From assembly GCA_030145245.1 (NCBI GenBank), contig JAQYWC010000053.1, positions 84,381-148,380 on the forward strand: 64,000 nucleotides of DNA. The letters are read 5' to 3'. The position numbers and the translations under genes were made by a program. Of this stretch, positions 51,249 to 60,264 are shown piece after piece; positions within the stretch are counted from its first letter, which is position 1, and the number at the start of each line of letters is the position of its first letter. Source of the stretch: Desulfobacterium sp. (GTDB lineage: Bacteria; Desulfobacterota; Desulfobacteria; Desulfobacterales; Desulfobacteraceae). The notes beneath the pieces are model-generated. The model made no database searches, had not been told where the DNA came from, and saw nothing but the letters and a program-made list of their open reading frames with translations.

Positions 51249-52237
51249 ACACAGACCTGGCAGGTTCGGCCAAAAAGATGGTCCGGGAGTGGTTCGATAC
51301 CCCCCTCCATTGCCTATTGACCCTGATCATGGCCCTTCTCGTCTGGAAAGCCGGTATCCCCTTTATCAAATGGGTGATCTTTAACGCCAACTGGGGATTT
51401 GTCCGGGAGAACCTCAGGTTTATCCTCTTTGGTTTCTATCCCCCCCAGGAGCAGTGGCGGCCGCTTGCGGCCATGGTGCTGCTTGGGGTAACGGGTGTTG
51501 TCACCCTCCGGGGAAGCCTTGCTTGGAAACCACTTGCCGGGGTGTGGGCAGGATTCTTTCTTACGGCAGCATTTTTGCTGTACGGCGGGTTGTCACTCCT
51601 TGTGCCGGTGGAGAGTTCACGGTTCAGCGGACTTCCCCTGACCCTGATTCTCTCGGTCACAGGCATCGCCGTCTCCTACCCCCTGGGCATTCTCCTGGCC
51701 CTTGGCCGGAATTCAAGTTCCCCTGTTCTGGGGGGCGTGACCCTTGTGTACATCGAAATTCTCCAGGGGGTGCCCCTGATAAGCCTTTTGTTTGTCTCCT
51801 CCATGCTCTTCCCCCTGTTTCTGCCCGAGGGGGTCAGCGTGGGCAAGCTTTTAAGGGCGGAAACCGCCATCATCCTCTCGTCGTCGGCCTATATTGCCGA
51901 GGCGGTCCGGGGCGGTCTCAGGGCCGTTGAAACAGGTCAGTACGAGGCCGCCAAAGCCATGGGGATGAACCGGGTGGACACCCTGTGGCATGTGATCCTT
52001 CCCCAGGCCCTTCCCATTGCCATGCCGGCCACGGTCAACCGTTTCATCACCCTTTTTAAGGATACCTCCCTTGTGATCGTTGTGGCCCTGTTTGATTTTT
52101 TGAAAACCGCCCAGACACCCCTTGCCAATCCCAAGTGGATGGGCGCCAGTGCCGAGGCCTATCTCTTTGCCGCCATGATCTATTTTCTCTTCTGCTTCAC
52201 CCTCTCCCGGCTGGGCAATAAATGGGGTCAGGCCTAG
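51245..52237 (+). CDS. aapM: Amino acid ABC transporter permease (AapM-like)
   Basis: A 330-residue permease with segments AMVLLGVTGVVTLRG, AGFFLTAAFLLYGG, the core LPLTLILSVTGIAVSYPLGILLALGR, and EAA loop AVRGGLRAVETGQYEAAKAMGMNRVD. It overlaps aapQ by 4 bases. The last six codons (NKWGQA-stop) lie inside a dispersed repeat copy, so the native C-terminus appears to be replaced or trimmed by about 10 residues compared with AapM. No ATPase gene (aapP) follows; the next gene is opposite. Confidence 0.86.
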   Translation: MNTDLAGSAKKMVREWFDTPLHCLLTLIMALLVWKAGIPFIKWVIFNANWGFVRENLRFILFGFYPPQEQWRPLAAMVLLGVTGVVTLRGSLAWKPLAGVWAGFFLTAAFLLYGGLSLLVPVESSRFSGLPLTLILSVTGIAVSYPLGILLALGRNSSSPVLGGVTLVYIEILQGVPLISLLFVSSMLFPLFLPEGVSVGKLLRAETAIILSSSAYIAEAVRGGLRAVETGQYEAAKAMGMNRVDTLWHVILPQALPIAMPATVNRFITLFKDTSLVIVVALFDFLKTAQTPLANPKWMGASAEAYLFAAMIYFLFCFTLSRLGNKWGQA

Positions 52238-52253
52238 CTTATTAGCTTATTGC
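52222..52253 (+). repeat. Dispersed repeat, copy 3 (overlaps the aapM 3' end)
   Basis: The 32-base core ATGGGGTCAGGCCTAGC plus TTATTAGCTTATTGC differs from copy 2 at two positions. It supplies the stop codon of aapM. The REP-like TGGGGACGGTTCTATTG hairpin follows immediately. Confidence 0.85.
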
Positions 52254-52261
52254 TCACCCAT

Positions 52262-52290
52262 GGGGACGGTTCTATTGAAGCGTCCCCTTT
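52262..52290. terminator. Hairpin terminator after aapM and patB
   Basis: GGGGACG (52262-52268) and CGTCCCC (52281-52287) form a 7-base stem followed by TTT. It lies between the aapM stop and the convergent PatB-like stop, so it could serve both; it may derive from the adjacent repeat element. Confidence 0.55.
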
Positions 52291-52294
52291 ATGT

Positions 52295-53476
52295 TCACGC
52301 CTGTAATTTGTTTACCGCGGCTTCAAGATTGGCCAGGGCTTTTTTCAGGACCGACAAGGGGCAGGCCAGGTTCATTCGCATGAAGCCTGTTCCCTCCTTG
52401 CCGAACATGGTGCCGTCATTGAGTCCGAGCCTGGCCTCCCTGACCATGAAGTCACAGAGCGCTTCCTGGGAGAGACCCAGTTTCCTGCAATCAAGCCACA
52501 ACAGATAGGATGCCTCCGGTTCCATGGCCGTGATCTGTGGAATTTTTTTCTCAATAAAGCCGATGGCATGGGAAATGTTTTTCCCAATGTAATCCAGGAG
52601 CTGTTCCAGCCACTCCTCTCCATGCTCATAGGCCGCAACCAGGGCCGGGTTGCCGAAGATGTTGCCAAACCCCACATGGACGGCATTCAATGTGCGCTTG
52701 TATTTTGCCATGAGTTCCGTGTTGGGAATGATCACGGCAGAGGTTGAAAGCCCGGCCGCATTAAAGGTCTTGCTCGGTGCCACACAGGTGATGGTGTGTT
52801 GGGCGATCTCCTCTGAGATGGACGCCGTTGGCGTGTGCCTGAACTTTCTGGCCACAAGGTCGGAATGGATCTCGTCCGAGAGCAGAAGCAGGTCGTTTTC
52901 AACGCAGATCTTGCCAAGCTGCCCCAGTTCCGCTTCTGTCCAGACTGTTCCCCCGGGATTGTGCGGGTTTGAGATGATCACCATGCGGGTATTTTCATTG
53001 ATCACTGATTTCAGGTGGTCCAGATCCATGCGGTACCGGCCGTCTTCAAGGATCAGGGGGTTGCGGACGAGCGTTCTGTCATTGTCCTCCACCACGAAAT
53101 AGAACGGATTATAGACCGGGGGCTGAACCACGATGTTGTCCCCCGGCTTTGTCATGGCAAGAATGGCCATGGAAAGGGCCGACACCACCCCGGGGCTGAA
53201 GGTGACCCACTCTTTCTCGATGTTCCAGTCATGGCGCTTTTTCATCCATGCTTTTACCGATTCATAAAAGGCATCCTCCCTCAGGGTGTATCCAAAGATC
53301 GGATCCTCCATGCGCTTGTTGATGGCATCCACTAGGAAATCAGGGGTCCTGAAATCCATGTCCGCAACCCACATGGGAATCACGTCATCGGTGCCGAACA
53401 GTTCCTTGCGCAGGTCGTATTTTACTGAACCTGTTCCGGCCCGGTCAATTATCTCATCAAAATCATATGTTTTCAT
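52295..53476 (-). CDS. patB: PLP-dependent C-S lyase (PatB/MalY family)
   Basis: A 393-residue fold-type I PLP enzyme. Members cleave cystathionine or cysteine to pyruvate, ammonia and a thiol, or act as aminotransferases. The PLP lysine is in CVAPSKTFNAAGLSTS; the pyridoxal-stacking region includes VVQPPVYNPFY and MVIISNPHNPGGTVW. MWVADMDFRTP near the N-terminus is characteristic of MalY/PatB. It is convergent with the Aap-type transporter, which could bring in its substrate. Confidence 0.9.
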   Translation of the reverse strand: MKTYDFDEIIDRAGTGSVKYDLRKELFGTDDVIPMWVADMDFRTPDFLVDAINKRMEDPIFGYTLREDAFYESVKAWMKKRHDWNIEKEWVTFSPGVVSALSMAILAMTKPGDNIVVQPPVYNPFYFVVEDNDRTLVRNPLILEDGRYRMDLDHLKSVINENTRMVIISNPHNPGGTVWTEAELGQLGKICVENDLLLLSDEIHSDLVARKFRHTPTASISEEIAQHTITCVAPSKTFNAAGLSTSAVIIPNTELMAKYKRTLNAVHVGFGNIFGNPALVAAYEHGEEWLEQLLDYIGKNISHAIGFIEKKIPQITAMEPEASYLLWLDCRKLGLSQEALCDFMVREARLGLNDGTMFGKEGTGFMRMNLACPLSVLKKALANLEAAVNKLQA

Positions 53477-53709
53477 CGGTTCTATTCCTTTTTTGGGGGG
53501 TAATGATCTCTATTTTCTTATACCCATACGGTCCATTTGTACAAGGGATTCCATGGCCCTGGATGCATTTTTTATATTTACTTCCTTTTTTCAGGGTTCC
53601 TATCGGATATCTGGATAGAAGTCGCTTAAGGCATAGTAAAGATGAATTGGATATGTCTCAAGACCGTGTGATAGAAAACCATGACTTATAACAATGGGAG
53701 GAATGAACA

Positions 53710-54360
53710 ATGCACAAAAAGGAAACCGTGCTGGCGGATATGGCCCGTGCTGTGGTTGATATGGATGAAACCGCTGCTGCAAAATTGGCGGAAACAAGCA
53801 TTGAACTGGGGGTGGATGCCTACACCGGTATCAATGACGGACTAGTCAAGGGGATGAACATTGTCGGGGAGAAATATGACAATGAGGAGTATTTCATTCC
53901 TGAGCTGTTGCTTTGCTCGGACGCCATGACCGCGGGCATTGACGTTTTGCGGCCCCATCTGCCGGTCAAGGAGCAGAAAGTCAAAGAAAAGATCGTGATC
54001 GGAGTTATCCAGGGGGATACCCACGACATCGGCAAGAACTTGGTGAAGATCATGCTGGAGACCTCGGGGTTTGAGGTGGTGGATCTTGGCCGGGACGTGG
54101 CCCCGCAGAAATTCGTGGATACGGCAGTTGAAGTGAATGCCAGGCTGATCGGCCTGTCCACCCTCATGACCACCACCATGGGCAAAATGGAGGAGGTGAT
54201 CCGGCTCCTTGAAGACCAGGGGATTCGGGACCGGTTCCGGGTGATGGTGGGGGGCGAGCCGGTTTCCAAAGGCTTTGCCGACAGGATCGGCGCGGATGCC
54301 TATGCGCTCAACGGCACTGAGGCGGCCAAGACGGCCCTGGAGCTTGTGGCAACCTTCTGA
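53710..54360 (+). CDS. Corrinoid-binding protein of a methyltransferase system
   Basis: A 216-residue B12 carrier that shuttles a methyl group between two methyltransferases. Residues about 1-85 are the four-helix cap domain (VLADMARAVVDMDETAA, YDNEEYFIPELLLCSDAM). The cobalamin domain has the lower-axial motif D103-x-H105-x2-G108 (GDTHDIGKN), then LSTLMTTTMGKM and VMVGGEPVSKGFA. First of a rightward operon with three UroD-family methyltransferases and a RACo activator. Confidence 0.94.
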   Translation: MHKKETVLADMARAVVDMDETAAAKLAETSIELGVDAYTGINDGLVKGMNIVGEKYDNEEYFIPELLLCSDAMTAGIDVLRPHLPVKEQKVKEKIVIGVIQGDTHDIGKNLVKIMLETSGFEVVDLGRDVAPQKFVDTAVEVNARLIGLSTLMTTTMGKMEEVIRLLEDQGIRDRFRVMVGGEPVSKGFADRIGADAYALNGTEAAKTALELVATF

Positions 54361-54363
54361 TGC

Positions 54364-54397
54364 CTTGACAGCTGCGAAAGCTTGACAGCAGCGAAAA
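54364..54397. repeat. 17-bp tandem direct repeat
   Basis: CTTGACAGCTGCGAAAG (54364-54380) is followed at once by CTTGACAGCAGCGAAAA (54381-54397), two mismatches. It sits between the corrinoid protein stop and the next ribosome site. Replication slippage is the simplest origin. Confidence 0.8.
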
Positions 54398-54412
54398 CTG
54401 GGGAGAAAAAAG

Positions 54413-55426
54413 ATGAATCTGAAGCGCAGAGTTCTGGATAAGCTGGCCGGCAAAGAGGTTGACAAGACCCCTGTTGGCTGTACCACCAGTTACGGCGTCA
54501 TTGAAGTGATGAAAAAATGCGGTGCTGAACGACCCCTGGCCGACACCGATCCCGAAGCCCTTTCCACCCTGGCCATGGCCGGGTATGAGCACCTGGGGTT
54601 TGAGTGGATCAAGGCCATGGGCTGGGATATCACCGTGGTCAGTGAGGTGTTTGGATGCGCCCTGAGCGATCCCACCATCAGCATGACCTGTTCAGTCAAA
54701 TCCCATCCCTTTTGCGACAGCATCGATGGGATTCACTGGCCAAAGGATTTCGACAAGCGGGGCAGATTTCCCGTGTACCAGCGCCAGTTTGAGATCCTGA
54801 AGGAAAAGGTGGGGGATTCCCTGGCCATCTACGGCCAGTGTGAAGGCCCCCTGACCGTGGGCGGCAACCTTGTGGGCATTGAAAGTATCATGCGGTCCAT
54901 CCTCACCGATGTGGAAAAGGTGAGGACCATCATTGCTGCCGGTACCCAGGCGGTGATCGATTGTGCCAATTTTGCCGAGCGGTGCGGTGCGGATTATTTC
55001 AACATCTGCGAGCCCACATCCGGGCCGGCCCTGATCAGCCCCAAAATGTGGGAGGCCCTGGTGCAGCCGGCCATTGCAGCCATTGTGGAAAACACCGATA
55101 TTCCCATCGTTCTCCATGTCTGTTCCAATACGGACAAGATCATCCCCATGATGTGCGACACCGGGGTGGCCGCCATCAGCATCGAGGAGGCCGCCAATAT
55201 GAAGCAGGCGGTGGAGATCGCCCATGCCAGGGATGTCCGGGTGTTTGGCAATGTATCCACCTCCAGGGCACTGTTCATGGGCACGCCCCAGGAGTGCTAT
55301 GACGAGGCGACCAACGCCCTGAAGGACGGGGTGGATTTCCTCACCCCCGGTTGCGGGATTCCCCCGGGCTCTCCCATGGAGAACATCCTTCAATTGAAAA
55401 GAGCCCGGGACGATTATTATCAATAA
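54413..55426 (+). CDS. UroD-family corrinoid methyltransferase 1 (MtaA/CmuA-like)
   Basis: A 337-residue TIM-barrel methyltransferase. The zinc site that activates the methyl acceptor is visible as IVLHVCSNTDKI (His-x-Cys) with the third ligand probably Cys in FLTPGCGIPPG. Such enzymes move methyl groups between a corrinoid protein and a thiol or a methyl donor such as an O-methyl aromatic or methylamine-type substrate. The substrate cannot be told. It follows the corrinoid gene and has GGGAG 7 bases before ATG. Confidence 0.85.
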   Translation: MNLKRRVLDKLAGKEVDKTPVGCTTSYGVIEVMKKCGAERPLADTDPEALSTLAMAGYEHLGFEWIKAMGWDITVVSEVFGCALSDPTISMTCSVKSHPFCDSIDGIHWPKDFDKRGRFPVYQRQFEILKEKVGDSLAIYGQCEGPLTVGGNLVGIESIMRSILTDVEKVRTIIAAGTQAVIDCANFAERCGADYFNICEPTSGPALISPKMWEALVQPAIAAIVENTDIPIVLHVCSNTDKIIPMMCDTGVAAISIEEAANMKQAVEIAHARDVRVFGNVSTSRALFMGTPQECYDEATNALKDGVDFLTPGCGIPPGSPMENILQLKRARDDYYQ

Positions 55427-55451
55427 CAGGTTTTCCAAGGAGACAAGCGTT

Positions 55452-56459
55452 GTGTTGAATGAAAAGGAGCGGTTGCTGGCCATCCTCCAGGGCGAGGATG
55501 TGGACCGGCCGGCGGTGATATGTCCGGGCGGCATGATGAGTGCGGCAACAACAAAGGTTTTGGAAAAATTCGGGGACAGGTTCCACAGCGATCCCGGCCT
55601 CATGGCTGAGGCCGCCCTTGCCATCAGGCAAACCACGGGATTTGAAAACCTGGGGGTGCCCTTTTGCCTTACCGTGGAAGCAGAGGTGCTGGGAAGCCGG
55701 GTGGACCCGGGGGATGCCTCGGTGGAACCCCTGGTCACGGAATATGGTGCCGCCACCCTGGATGAAATGCTCAACCTGCCTGCCCCCTCCTTTCAACGGG
55801 ATGGCCGGCTTTCCATTGTAACCGATGCCATCGGGCTGCTCGCGGAAAAGAGTGAAGGGACACCCATCATCGGCAACATCACCGGCCCCATCAGCCTTGC
55901 CACCTCCATCATGGACCCCATGATCTTCTTCCGGCTCATGGGAAAGGAAAAACAGGGGGTGCACAGGGTTCTGGACCGGTTGATCGATTTTCTGGTGCTG
56001 TTTGCCCGGGAGCAGATCCGGGCCGGGGCCCATGTGATCTCCATTGCCGATCCCTCGGCCACAGGAGACATCCTGGGACCTGCCAACTTCAGGGCCTTTG
56101 TTGTGCCGGGCCTGAACCGGCTCGCAGCTGAGATCCGGCGTGCCGGAGCCGGGTGCATCATCCATGTGTGCGGCCGGGCCGGAACCATTGTGGACGAATT
56201 CAACGACATTGGATCTGCCGCCCTGAGTTTTGATTCCGTGGTCAGCATGAAAAAGGTGAGGGACCGGGTGCCCGGACCGCCCCTCATGGGCAACCTCAGC
56301 ACCCACATGCTCCACACCAACACCCCGGAAAAGATCAACCGCGCCACCCGAAGAAACATGGAGAGCGGTGTGGAAATTGTTTCCCCTGCCTGCGGCATCA
56401 GTTTGAGCACCCCCCATGAAAATTTAAGGGCCATGACCGATACGGTAAAAGGGCTGTGA
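55452..56459 (+). CDS. UroD-family corrinoid methyltransferase 2
   Basis: A 335-residue paralog starting at GTG 55452 with AAGGAG upstream. It has the His-x-Cys zinc motif (CIIHVCGRAGTI) and the third Cys in VSPACGISLST, plus IGNITGPISLATSIMDP. It is likely the second half-reaction enzyme (methyl from corrinoid to another acceptor) or has a different substrate. Its stop overlaps the next gene by 4 bases. Confidence 0.85.
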   Translation: MLNEKERLLAILQGEDVDRPAVICPGGMMSAATTKVLEKFGDRFHSDPGLMAEAALAIRQTTGFENLGVPFCLTVEAEVLGSRVDPGDASVEPLVTEYGAATLDEMLNLPAPSFQRDGRLSIVTDAIGLLAEKSEGTPIIGNITGPISLATSIMDPMIFFRLMGKEKQGVHRVLDRLIDFLVLFAREQIRAGAHVISIADPSATGDILGPANFRAFVVPGLNRLAAEIRRAGAGCIIHVCGRAGTIVDEFNDIGSAALSFDSVVSMKKVRDRVPGPPLMGNLSTHMLHTNTPEKINRATRRNMESGVEIVSPACGISLSTPHENLRAMTDTVKGL

Positions 56460-57367
56460 CCGGCAGGGAAAGGGTATGGAAAGCCCTGAACAATGAGCCG
56501 GGCGACCGCCCGCCCCGGGGGGAGCTTCTCTTTACCCGGGAGTTTGTCCGCAACGCCGGCTGTATGAACCTGTGGGAGCTGGTGTTCCAGCTGGACCAGG
56601 ACCTGGTTACATTGCCCCTTGCCGACACAGGGCCTTCTGCATGGGCAACCTGGAAAACCCGGGATCTCTTTCCCATGGGGTGTTTGTCAGGACCCCTGTC
56701 CCACCTGATGGAGACACTGGGGTGGCGGGGAATGGCGCTCCTGGTGGTCAAGGAGCGGGACCAGGCCGTTAGGATCATGGAGAGCTATCTTGACGGCTGG
56801 GCAGACAGGATCATCAAGGCGTGTGACATGGGCTGCGAGGGGGTTGTGCTGGCCGATGATATTGCCGGCGGCCGGGGCCTGCTGGTCTCCCCTGATTTCC
56901 TGAAAACCTGCTATTTCCCGCTTTTGTCCCGGTTCATCAAAGCCCCCCGGTTTAAAGACCTGCCCTTTATTTTCCATTCGGACGGCAATCTCCGGGAGAT
57001 GGTTCCCCAGGTCCGGGGGGCAGGGTTCAGGGGCATCCACGGACTTCAGCCGTCGGTGGGGATCGCTCCTGAAACCTTTGACGCCAAGGGGATGGGCAAA
57101 TTTGTGTTCTGGGGAAATTTCGAATTTGAAGGGGACGGCAGGCTCAAGGACGTTGTTGAAGTGAAAAAAGAGGTGAAAACCCTCCTTAAAAGGTGGAAGC
57201 GTTTTCCCGGCTATATTTTCGGATCATCCGGCGGCATTTACGGCGCCCTGGACTACCGGACCGTCAAACAGGCCCATGCCTGCGTGGGCCCTTATTACAG
57301 TAGGGGACGCAGGTTCAATTCGAGTGCACAGATCCATAGGAGTGAATCATATGTCAGATCGTTGTGA
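56456..57367 (+). CDS. UroD-family protein 3, divergent zinc site
   Basis: A 303-residue paralog beginning at GTG 56456 that overlaps the previous stop (GTGA). The place of the zinc motif reads FIFHSDGNLREM (His-x-Asp), and the later Cys is not obvious (FVFWGNFEFEGDG). So it may use another metal ligand set or be non-catalytic. UroD proper also lacks the His-x-Cys site, but this gene is clearly in a methyltransferase operon. Its end overlaps the RACo start by 17 bases. Confidence 0.75.
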   Translation: MTGRERVWKALNNEPGDRPPRGELLFTREFVRNAGCMNLWELVFQLDQDLVTLPLADTGPSAWATWKTRDLFPMGCLSGPLSHLMETLGWRGMALLVVKERDQAVRIMESYLDGWADRIIKACDMGCEGVVLADDIAGGRGLLVSPDFLKTCYFPLLSRFIKAPRFKDLPFIFHSDGNLREMVPQVRGAGFRGIHGLQPSVGIAPETFDAKGMGKFVFWGNFEFEGDGRLKDVVEVKKEVKTLLKRWKRFPGYIFGSSGGIYGALDYRTVKQAHACVGPYYSRGRRFNSSAQIHRSESYVRSL

Positions 57368-59162
57368 AGTTGTGTTTTTTCCAGAAAACAGGCGGGTCCG
57401 GGTAACAACGGGTACCACCCTGCTTGAAGCTGCCCGGAAGGCGGGTTTTCATCTGGAGGCCCAGTGTAATGGGGCCGGCACCTGTGGAAAGTGCCGGGTC
57501 CGGGCGGAAGGGGCGTTGACCCCGCCTGACCCGGAGGAGCTCGGGAACCTGGGGGAGGCGGTTGAAAAGGGGATCCGCCTGGCCTGCCGGGCAGGGGTGT
57601 GCGGCCCGGTACGGGTGGAATTTGAATCGGACAGGACGTTCACCACCGTTGAAAAGGGGGAAAAACGCCGGGTCACGCTGAAGCCCGGGATCCGGATCGT
57701 GGCTTTGGCCGCGGCTGATGCCGGGGAATCCGGGACCTCCCTGTGGGAGCGGTTCTCCAATGGGTATGGCAGTGACCCGGCCGGGGCAACAGCCCTGCTC
57801 TCAAGTCTTGCTGAAACCTGCGCCAATCCAAAGGCCGGACCAAAGGTGGGGGTGGTCAGGAACGGACAGCTGCTGGGCCTTGGACCGGAAGGAGAGAAAA
57901 GGTGCCTTGGCATTGCCTTGGATATCGGCACCACCAGCATGGTGGCCGAGCTTGTGGACCTTGTTACAGGTGACACCGTGGGTGTCGCTTCCGGTCTCAA
58001 CCCCCAGGTGGCCTACGGTGGGGATGTGCTCACCCGGATCAGTTACGCCGACACAGAAAAGGACGGCACCTCCCGCTTGCACTCAAGGGTGATCGAGGGG
58101 ATAAACGCGCTTTTCGCCACCCTCTCCCGGGGTGCCGGGGTCTCCCTCTGTGACATATACGAGATGACCGTGGCCGCCAACACCACCATGCTGCATCTGC
58201 TCATGAACGTCTCTCCGGTTTCCATGGCCATGGCTCCCTATGATCCTGTGTTTATCCGGCAGATGGCCGTCCATGGCCAAAGCATGGGTATTGATATGGC
58301 TCCTGCCGGCAGGGTGACCCTTATGCCGTCGGCCTCCGCCTTTGTGGGATCGGATATCATTTCCGGCCTGGTGGCCACGGAATTCTGCCACCTTAAGACC
58401 GCTGCCGTCTTCATCGACATCGGCACCAACGGGGAGATCGTCACCCTGAACCGGGGAATTCTAATGGGAAGTTCCTCTGCAGCAGGCCCCGCCCTTGAAG
58501 GGATGAACATCTCCTGCGGGAGCAGGGCGGAAAACGGCGCCATTGAACGGGTGGCGATCCTGGAATCCGGGGAGGTTGCCCTCAAGACCGTTGGGGACGA
58601 TTGCCCCAGGGGATTGTGCGGCAGCGGTTTGATCGATCTCATTGCCGAGCTTGTCAGAAACCGGGTGCTGGAGCCCGGGGGCAGGTTTGCTAAAAAAGAG
58701 ACCCTTGTTCCGGCCCTTGCCCAACGCCTGATCCGGGTGGAGGATAAGCCGGCCTTCCTGGTTTCCCAAGAAGGCCAGGTGATCCTGACCCAGAAAGATA
58801 TTCGCCAGGTTCAGCTGGCCAAGGGTGCCATTGCCGCAGGCATCTCCCTGCTGCTGGACGAGCAGGGGCTGACCCCGGAAGAGGTGGACACGGTCTTTGT
58901 GGCCGGCGCCTTTGGTGCCCATCTCAGCCCGGAATCCCTGGTGGGCATCGGGCTTTTGCCGGAAGCGTTCGGCGATCGGATCCGGTTTGTGGGCAACACC
59001 TCCAAGGAGGGGGCAAGGGCATTGCTGGTCAACCGGGAGCTTGATCAGGAGATCCGCGCCATCTGTGACCGGCTGACCATCCGGGAGCTTTCCTCCCTGC
59101 CGGAATTCCAGGATAGCTTTGTCCGGCACCTGGGGTTTCCCAAACAAACGGTACCTGCCTGA
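57351..59162 (+). CDS. RACo-type reductive activator of corrinoid proteins
   Basis: A 603-residue ATP-dependent activase that re-reduces inactive Co(II) corrinoid to Co(I). The N-terminal [2Fe-2S] motif is CNGAGTCGKCRV ... LACRAGVCG. The ASKHA ATPase part has LGIALDIGTTSMVAELVD, AVFIDIGTNGEIV, and a C-terminal GLTPEEVDTVFVAGAFGAHL. ATG 57351 follows AGGAG; an upstream in-frame start overlaps the previous gene too far. It ends the corrinoid operon and implies the carrier is one that suffers adventitious oxidation. Confidence 0.9.
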   Translation: MSDRCEVVFFPENRRVRVTTGTTLLEAARKAGFHLEAQCNGAGTCGKCRVRAEGALTPPDPEELGNLGEAVEKGIRLACRAGVCGPVRVEFESDRTFTTVEKGEKRRVTLKPGIRIVALAAADAGESGTSLWERFSNGYGSDPAGATALLSSLAETCANPKAGPKVGVVRNGQLLGLGPEGEKRCLGIALDIGTTSMVAELVDLVTGDTVGVASGLNPQVAYGGDVLTRISYADTEKDGTSRLHSRVIEGINALFATLSRGAGVSLCDIYEMTVAANTTMLHLLMNVSPVSMAMAPYDPVFIRQMAVHGQSMGIDMAPAGRVTLMPSASAFVGSDIISGLVATEFCHLKTAAVFIDIGTNGEIVTLNRGILMGSSSAAGPALEGMNISCGSRAENGAIERVAILESGEVALKTVGDDCPRGLCGSGLIDLIAELVRNRVLEPGGRFAKKETLVPALAQRLIRVEDKPAFLVSQEGQVILTQKDIRQVQLAKGAIAAGISLLLDEQGLTPEEVDTVFVAGAFGAHLSPESLVGIGLLPEAFGDRIRFVGNTSKEGARALLVNRELDQEIRAICDRLTIRELSSLPEFQDSFVRHLGFPKQTVPA

Positions 59163-59207
59163 AAGATCCCCTTTTATCCGGTTAATTTAAGAGGGGCCAG
59201 GGGAGTG

Positions 59208-59984
59208 TTACTCCATGGCCAGCAGGGCGGCGCCGAAAGCGCCTGTGTATTGGGGATGTTCGGGCAACACAACATCCCCATCGATCTCTTTCTGGATGAG
59301 ATCCTGGATGCATCTGTTGTTGGCAACGCCGCCGGAAAACACCAGGGGCACGTTGCCTGCAACCCGTTTCACCATTGAAACCGCCCGTTTTGCCACGGAA
59401 AGGTGCAGGCCAAGGGCGATGTTCTGGGGCTTCTCCCCCCGGGCCATGAGGGAGGTGGCTTCACTTTCGGCAAACACCGTGCACATGCTCGAGATGGGGC
59501 AGGGATGATCCCCTTTCATGGCAAAGTTGCCGAACTCTTCGATATCCTGGTTAAAGGCCACGGCCATCACCTCCAGGAACTTTCCCGTGCCGGCGGCGCA
59601 ACGGTCGTTCATCTCAAATTTCTTTACCTTGCCGCTTTGGTTAAGCGAGATCACCTTTGTGTCCTGGCCGCCGATGTCAAGTATGGCCGGTACATCCGGG
59701 AACCATGCGTTGGCCCCTTTTGCGTGGGCCTTTATCTCGGATACCACGGACACGGTTTTATCTTCTTTGGTTCCATTGTGCTGGCTGAACAGGTGCCTGC
59801 CGTAGCCCGTGGCCATGAGAGAGCTGTATTGGATCCCCTCGAGAATCTCTGCACACTTTTCCATTGGATCAAAAGAGGTGGAGCTCTTGCGCTTCTCAAC
59901 GATTCCGCCTGTTTCATCAACCACAACGAGCTTAATGTTCCTTGATCCTATGTCCAATCCTGCAAATTCCATCTGCCCTCTCAC
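59208..59984 (-). CDS. BadF/HgdC-type ATPase, likely double-cubane reductase
   Basis: A 258-residue archerase-type activator that couples ATP hydrolysis to electron transfer at very low potential. Motifs: AGLDIGSRNIKLVVVD, AILDIGGQDTKVI (ASKHA), and the [4Fe-4S] ligand loop NDRCAAGTGKFLE with the second Cys in PISSMCTVFAESEAT. It is divergent from the double-cubane-cluster gene, the same pairing as in described DCCP/DCCP-R systems. It is also adjacent, tail to tail, to the RACo gene. Confidence 0.9.
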   Translation of the reverse strand: MRGQMEFAGLDIGSRNIKLVVVDETGGIVEKRKSSTSFDPMEKCAEILEGIQYSSLMATGYGRHLFSQHNGTKEDKTVSVVSEIKAHAKGANAWFPDVPAILDIGGQDTKVISLNQSGKVKKFEMNDRCAAGTGKFLEVMAVAFNQDIEEFGNFAMKGDHPCPISSMCTVFAESEATSLMARGEKPQNIALGLHLSVAKRAVSMVKRVAGNVPLVFSGGVANNRCIQDLIQKEIDGDVVLPEHPQYTGAFGAALLAME

Positions 59985-60264
59985 TTGAATGATTCATGTC
60001 CAAAAGTAAAATAAACCGCTAATTGAAGCCTTTTTCTATTCTTGCCATACACTGAAGTCAAATCAATTATCCCAATGGAAAAGCCAAACAGGATACAGAC
60101 AATCGATTAGACATATTAAAAATGGAAATGGTATCTGTTCGGGTCAAGAATCACAGACGATTCACATCATCGAATTGATGCCTGCTTTACTTATTAAGGT
60201 AATAAATGGGCGCTATTCTGATGCGAGGAGCTATAAACCAATTCACCCGAGCGAAGGAGCACCC

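Noticed and set aside
53530..53560. Sigma-54-like TGGCCCTGGATGCA upstream of the corrinoid operon
   Set aside because: Spacing between GG and GC is 8, not the required 10.
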